A DNA stretch of 64,000 bases from Heterocephalus glaber (taxonomy: Eukaryota > Chordata > Mammalia > Rodentia > Bathyergidae): assembly GCF_000247695.1 (NCBI RefSeq), contig NW_004624784.1, forward strand, positions 15,604,969-15,668,968, written 5' to 3'. The notes below the pieces were generated by a model that was given only the letters and a program-made list of their open reading frames with translations, had not been told where the DNA came from and ran no database searches. The translations under genes and the position numbers were made by a program. This document shows positions 59,922 through 64,000 of the stretch, one piece after another. Position 1 is the stretch's first letter. Each line of letters opens with the position of its first letter.

Positions 59922-60578
59922 GAAACTAAAAATAGAGCCACCATTTGAGCTAGCTATACTACTCCTTGGTATATACCCAAAGTTATTACAATCAGCACTT
60001 TATAAGGATACCTGTATCTGCAAACCTATATTTATTATGGCACAATTCACAGTAGCCAAGATATGGAACCATCCTAAGTGCCCATCAACAGATGAATAGA
60101 CAAAGAAAATGTATATATACACATAGATGGAATATTATTCAGCCATAAAAAGCAAAATTTTGTCATTTGCAGGAAAGTGGATGAAACTGGATGTTAAGCA
60201 AAATAACCCAGAGTCAGGAAGATGAGTATCACATGTTCTCCCCACTATCTGAAATCTAAAAAATGAAAATGACATGAAAGTAGAAGAGAGGATATTATTA
60301 ATGAGGGAGAGAGTAAAAGAGAGGGGATATAAGGAAAGAATGAGGGGATGGATATGATCAAAATATATTCATCGAAGCCCAGTATTTTGTCAATAGGCAC
60401 TAATAAAAATTGAATTACAAAAGAAAAGATTTTTCCTAAGGATACACAGTACGTAAGTGATAAATCCAGTGTTCCATGCTAGGTTTGACTCTAAAGCTTT
60501 TGATCCATATATTGTTCAATCCTACTTCTTTGGAACATCAGCTCCTCCTGACCTCAGTCCATGTCTTCATCTCTATAG

Positions 60579-60740
60579 AACCCCAAACCCAGCTCGGAAG
60601 AGATCTCCATGATTGCAGAGCAACTCTCCATGGAGAAGGAGGTAGTGAGGGTCTGGTTCTGCAACCGACGCCAAAAGGAGAAGCGAATCAACTGTCCTGT
60701 GGCCACACCCATCAAATCACCTATCTACAACTCTCGACTG
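60579..60740 (+). CDS. POU2F3: POU2F3 coding exon 10, rest of homeodomain
   Basis: This 162-nt exon (54 codons) encodes [20 protein letters not shown], then the recognition helix [18 protein letters not shown], then [22 protein letters not shown] carries the cysteine at homeodomain position 50 that marks the POU class, together with the invariant W, F, N and R. The acceptor is CTCTATAG|AAC and the donor is CTG|GTGAGT. It ends in phase 0. The Ser/Pro-rich C-terminal tail expected next is not encoded in the remaining 3.3 kb, so the window ends inside the following intron. Confidence 0.98.
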
Positions 60741-60919
60741 GTGAGTGGCCAGGAACCAAGCTGCCTGCCAAGCCCAGGAATGGGGCCCATGAGGCCAAGA
60801 GGAGAGTCTCCTCCATCCCAGGAGGGTGGAGAGTATGGTTTGCAGAGCATGAGTGACCAAATATATTTGTATTCACATTTATACAAACAAGCAAATAAAT
60901 ACAGTATGCTAAAAATACA

Positions 60920-61430
60920 GTGAGAAAAATTTTATTACAGTAAAAGACACATTACTCCTATTCCCTTCAAAATACTCCCCTTGCTTTAAACACACTTAGC
61001 CCATTGTTCCTGCCATTTTGTGAAACAGTTCTGAAGTCCTCTTTCACATCTTTATGAGGTATGATCAAAAATACAGTGAATGCTGCTACTGAGATGCCAA
61101 TAGAAAGGCATACTTGTAAAAACATCATAGTGTGCCCTCATCCACCTTACTCACCAGATCTAGCACCATGGAACTTGTGGCTCTTCCCCAGAGTCAAAAA
61201 GACTGTGAAAGGTAAATGTTTTTAATCAGTTCAGGACATCAAGGCAGCCACAGCAGTGCAACTAAAAAGACTCAAGAAAGAGGACTTCTAGAACTGTTTC
61301 AGAAAGTGACAATAATGAGAAGATAAGTATGTTCAAAGTAAGGGGGAGTATTTTGAGGATCCCCTCAAAATACTACAATAATACTGTAATAAATAATACT
61401 ACAATAAATACTGTAATAAAATTTTAATTT
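60920..61430 (+). mobile_element. Mariner-type DNA transposon relic, fold-back form
   Basis: 61139-61168 translates to HPPYSPDLAP, the catalytic-region signature of mariner transposases. The frame continues WNLWLFPRVKKTVKGKCF and ends in a stop. The third acidic residue normally follows PDLAP. The left part (60923-61055) and the right part (61263-61430) are diverged inverted copies of the same end, both containing GGGGAGTATTTTGA in their outward reading. No intact transposase remains. Confidence 0.8.
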
Positions 61431-61522
61431 AAATATTCACTATGTTTAATTTAAATATTCACATGGCATATCAAACAGACTTAAAAAGTGTAAGGGACCA
61501 GAAAGTGATAGAGGAAGACGCC

Positions 61523-61616
61523 TTTTTTTTTTTTTTTTTTGCAGAACGGGGATTGAACTCAGGACCTTGTGCTTGCCAGGCAGGCACTGGCGCCACTGAG
61601 CTAAACCCCTCCACCC
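61523..61616 (-). mobile_element. ID SINE, antisense
   Basis: T18, then GCAGAACGGGGATTGAACTC to GAGCTAAACCCCTCCACCCC. Confidence 0.9.
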
Positions 61617-61639
61617 CATGGGCAATGTCTTTTTAATAA

Positions 61640-61990
61640 GGTCAGAGAGGACTTCTCTGATAGGTGGCATTTAAGTAAAGATCTAAGAGCTCTAAGAGCT
61701 TCTGTGGATATCTAGGGCAAAGAGTGTTTCAGGCAGAGGGACCAGTAAGTGAAAAGACTCAGCATTTTTGAGGAACAGTGAGGCAGCCAGTTTGGCTGAG
61801 GCAGAGACATGGTTGGATTCTGGATATACTTTGACTGTGGAGCCAGGAAGATATACTGAGAGCTCATATACAGAATATGAGGAATGAAGCAAAGATGCCT
61901 TCAAAAGTTTGGAAACTGGGCAGCTAACTGTGAGGCACTGGCATCTTTTTGAGATGCAGGAGGAATTTGGTGCAGGTCATATTAAGTCAG
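61640..61990 (-). mobile_element. L2 relic, antisense
   Basis: CAGAGAGGACTTCTCTGATA, GTTTCAGGCAGAGGGACCAG, then GTGAGGCAGCCAGTTTGGCT. Confidence 0.75.
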
Positions 61991-62040
61991 ACATGCTTAT
62001 TAGGCTCCCAAGAGGAAGTACCAAGTAAGGAGTTGAGTTA

Positions 62041-62233
62041 GGCCTGGTGGCTATGCCTGTGAACCCAGCTACTCAAAAAGTTGAGGCAGGAGGATCACAA
62101 ATTCGATACCAGCCTGGGTGACTTAGGGAGAGACCCTGTCTCAAAATAAAATGAAAAAGGCTGGGAGTGTAGCTCAGTGGTAAAGTGCTTGTCTGGAATG
62201 TGCATGGCCCTGAATTCAGCCTCCAGTACAGGG
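62041..62233 (+). mobile_element. B1/ID dimeric SINE
   Basis: GGCCTGGTGGCTATGCCTGT, a short A-rich linker, then GGCTGGGAGTGTAGCTCAGT to CCTCCAGTACAGG. Full-length right arm. Confidence 0.9.
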
Positions 62234-62529
62234 TTGGGGGAAGTAGGGAGCTAAATCTGTGATTCTTATGTTCAAGGGAAAGCCAGGACAGGGAATAATT
62301 TGGAGTTTCAGGCAGAAGTGGAAGCTTAGAGAATAAGAAGTATCTTCTCCATCCAGGGAGAGATGGTACCTTTGGGCTAGGGGTGGGAAGGTTCTCCATC
62401 TATGTGAACAGTGATGGTTGAAGGTTAGGGAGTCATGTGTTGAGGTCCTCAAGTATTCTGGTGCTCTAGAATGGTTGAAATTCAGCCTTATCTGGGTAGG
62501 ACAGAGCAATTCCATAATTGCTTAATTTT

Positions 62530-63790
62530 TTCACCAGACATCTATTGACCATCTACTGTATGTTGGTCTTTCTGCTGAATTCTGGGATACAAAGATAAAT
62601 ACCATTTGTTCTCTGTCCCAGAAGACTCACTGCCTAGCAGAGAAGACAGACAAATAAACAAATGATAAACAATGTGATCATTTCTCTAGGAGAACTTAGC
62701 AACACATAAACCTTGGGAGGTGGTTGTTAAGAAAACTTCCCCAAGGATGTCATTAATACCTGAGCTGAGTCTAAAAGGACAAAGAATGAGAGGCAAATGA
62801 CTCTGAGGTAGCGCTTTATCAGGGAGAACCACGAGACAGTGGTACAAAGCAGGAAGGACAGGTGGCACATTCTTGGAACTGCAGATGTCTCCACATGGAG
62901 GAATGTTGCAAGGATATTCCTCATGGGGTGAGACAATGAAAGGAGGGTGTGCAGTGCCAAGAAAGTGAGGTTTGGGGGGAGTCACTGAAGGATTTTAAGC
63001 AGGAAATTGGCATGATCGGAATTTTTTTTCTTTGCAGTACCGGCGATCGAACTCAGGACTTTGCGCTTGCAAGGCAAGCATAGCACCACTGAGCTAAATC
63101 CCCAGCCTGCTCAGATTTGTTTTTAAGACTGATCACTCTAAGCACAGGATATAGGATAGCTTGAAAGGCACAAGATAGGGTATGATTACAGTTATCCAGT
63201 AGAGAACTAACAAGGCCAAAGAAAACCAACATGGAAAGAAAGAGGGAATGAGAGAAAGTTAATAGATAACTAGAAGGTCATGGTTAATAAATTGATAGTT
63301 GGCTGTGGGCAGGGAAAGTGATGAAGGAAGAGAATCCTATGAGAGACTGAGTGCTTGAGTATGACTGATTGGGTAGATGCTAATGCCACGTTTGGAACAG
63401 GCAAATGGGAGGAGCTGGTTTGGGAGTGGTAAAGAGTGACGGTGTCAGTTCTGTACACCATGGTAATGTACAGTAAGAACTGTAGGACACCTAAGTGGGG
63501 CTGTCCCTGGACACTAGGAAGATGGGTCTGGAGGTCAGGAGAGTAGCTGGGTTGGAGATATGCACTAGGGAGTCACAGACACATGGGTGATGGTTGAAAT
63601 CCTATGTAAAGAGGAGCTTACTTGTGGAGTTTGTATGGAAGGTCCACACCGAAGCCCTGGGGAGCACCAGCATTTGAAAATGGCAAAAGGAAGAGGATCA
63701 AAAGAAGAAACTGAGAAGGAAAAGCCAGAAAAAGCAAGAAACTGTCACTAAGTGGATGAGGAGGGTGTTGGGCAGGGATGAGCCCATTCA
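62530..63790 (-). mobile_element. L2 relic, antisense, long
   Basis: ATCTACTGTATGTTGGTCTT, CCAGAAGACTCACTGCCTAG, GACTGATCACTCTAAGCACA and AAGCCCTGGGGAGCACCAGC run in antisense L2 order. An ID (63022-63108) interrupts it. Confidence 0.7.
63022..63108 (-). mobile_element. ID SINE, antisense
   Basis: GCAGTACCGGCGATCGAACT to GAGCTAAATCCCCAGCC. It lies within antisense L2. Confidence 0.92.
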
Positions 63791-64000
63791 GAGTGTGATG
63801 AGAACACAGATGAAAGACACTCAAATCAGAATGGGGTCAAGGAGGGTGACCCTCTGATTTGTTTGAAGAACAGATTAGGAATTATCAAGAATAGCACACC
63901 AGCCAGAAGGACTAGCCTGTGAAAAGGCATGCAATTATAAAACAATTTGATGCCTTTGGAAAACACCTGAACTTCAGTCTGACTGAGCCAAGGGTCTGAG

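Larger units (their letters stand above)
58190..60420 (+). mobile_element. LINE-1, 3' part of ORF2 plus 3' end, defective
   Basis: The translation of the left part resembles the end of the L1 reverse transcriptase ORF (FLYPKNEPTEKK, then KKEIEVDIKKWKD) but has stops. The run continues through the typical late-ORF2 DNA (CAAAGCAATCTTAAGCAAAA, TCTCAAAAGAAGA, ATATACCCAAAG) to a 3' end with CACTAATAAAAATTGAA. It is 5' truncated and interrupted by three IDs and one 168-bp retroposed segment. It is sense to POU2F3 and lies inside intron 9. Confidence 0.92.
56490..60578 (+). other. POU2F3: POU2F3 intron 9 (splits the homeodomain)
   Basis: This 4.1-kb intron is mostly mobile DNA: two B1/ID dimers (56851-57047, 57949-58170) and an L1 segment with nested insertions (58190-60420). 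The stretch 57060-57820 is the only long single-copy part. Confidence 0.92.
18670..60740 (+). other. POU2F3: POU2F3 gene, internal part (8 coding exons)
   Basis: The exons at 18670-18704, 46936-47040, 48456-48558, 51059-51141, 54002-54184, 54555-54696, 56353-56489 and 60579-60740 join without a stop or frameshift into 316 codons. The product is recognised as POU2F3 (Oct-11/Skn-1a) rather than POU2F1 or POU2F2 from its N-terminal region ([42 protein letters not shown]). POU2F3 is a nuclear factor that binds octamer DNA. In mammals it is known for roles in keratinocyte differentiation and as the master regulator of tuft and other chemosensory cells. In residues counted from the first complete codon, the POU-specific domain is about 143-217, the linker about 218-239 and the homeodomain about 240-300. 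All splice phases agree (2/0, 0/0, 0/1, 2/0, 0/0, 0/1, 2/0, 0/0). The initiator exon(s) and the serine/proline-rich C-terminus were not found in the window. Confidence 0.96.
60741..64000 (+). other. POU2F3: Start of POU2F3 intron 10
   Basis: Sequence after the GTGAGT donor to the window end. It contains a fold-back mariner relic, two antisense ID elements, one B1/ID dimer and antisense L2. I found no C-terminal POU2F3 exon. Confidence 0.85.

Noticed and set aside
58190..60420. A functional L1
   Set aside because: It is 5' truncated, has stops in ORF2 and four insertions, and lacks ORF1.
61139..61230. A mariner transposase gene
   Set aside because: Only about 28 codons remain before a stop, and the expected acidic residue after PDLAP is replaced by WN.
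4166..63108. tRNA genes at the many GATTTAGCTCAGTGG...GTTCGATCC sequences
   Set aside because: They have A-tails, target-site duplications and broken cloverleafs. They are ID SINEs derived from a tRNA, not tRNA genes.
60741..64000. C-terminal exons of POU2F3
   Set aside because: I looked for the Ser/Pro-rich tail after PIYNSRL and found no matching frame with splice sites. The region is mostly L2, mariner and SINE DNA.
1..64000. A novel multi-gene defence, mobile or biosynthetic system
   Set aside because: Nothing beyond one vertebrate gene segment and its repeats can be supported. Apart from the POU2F3 exons, the open frames are short and unrelated to recognisable proteins, or fall within repeats.

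Overview
The window is mammalian nuclear DNA, not bacterial or viral. It holds no operons, and the only convincing protein-coding signal is a set of short exons bounded by AG/GT splice sites on the + strand. These eight exons, spread over 42 kb (18670-60740), encode the middle of POU2F3 (Oct-11/Skn-1a), a POU-domain transcription factor. They join into 950 nt of uninterrupted frame, 316 codons plus two bases of a split glycine codon. They cover part of the N-terminal transactivation region, the whole POU-specific domain and the whole POU homeodomain. The N-terminal exons and the C-terminal serine/proline-rich exons were not found and presumably lie outside the window.

The organism is most likely a non-murid rodent. 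The DNA is full of ID SINEs (tRNA-Ala-like, with intact Pol III A and B boxes) and dimeric SINEs in which a B1 (7SL-derived) left arm is joined to an ID-like right arm. That B1+ID dimer is known from the squirrel/dormouse/beaver side of the rodents and is not typical of mouse or rat. Castor or a relative is a reasonable guess, but no search was run.

Layout: 1-18669 is non-coding sequence upstream of the first visible exon, probably intron. It holds old MIR and L2 relics, a 150-bp direct duplication (14.1 and 15.1 kb) and an octamer-bearing palindrome at 7.35 kb. A 35-nt exon at 18.67 kb is followed by a 28.2-kb intron dense in SINEs. Exons 4 to 10 (numbering assumes two upstream coding exons) then lie between 46.9 and 60.7 kb, separated by introns of 0.37 to 4.1 kb. 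The intron splitting the homeodomain contains a 3' portion of an L1 with four later insertions. The last 3.3 kb is intron with a fold-back mariner relic and antisense L2.

No new multi-gene system is visible. The most useful observations are regulatory or structural: an inverted pair of young ID SINEs about 310 nt upstream of exon 4, a full-consensus CTCF-type core in the intron before the POU-specific domain, an octamer inside a perfect palindrome, a mariner relic with two inverted copies of the same end, a bare poly(T) tract flanked by target-site duplications, and an ID element whose tail has become a TA-rich microsatellite.
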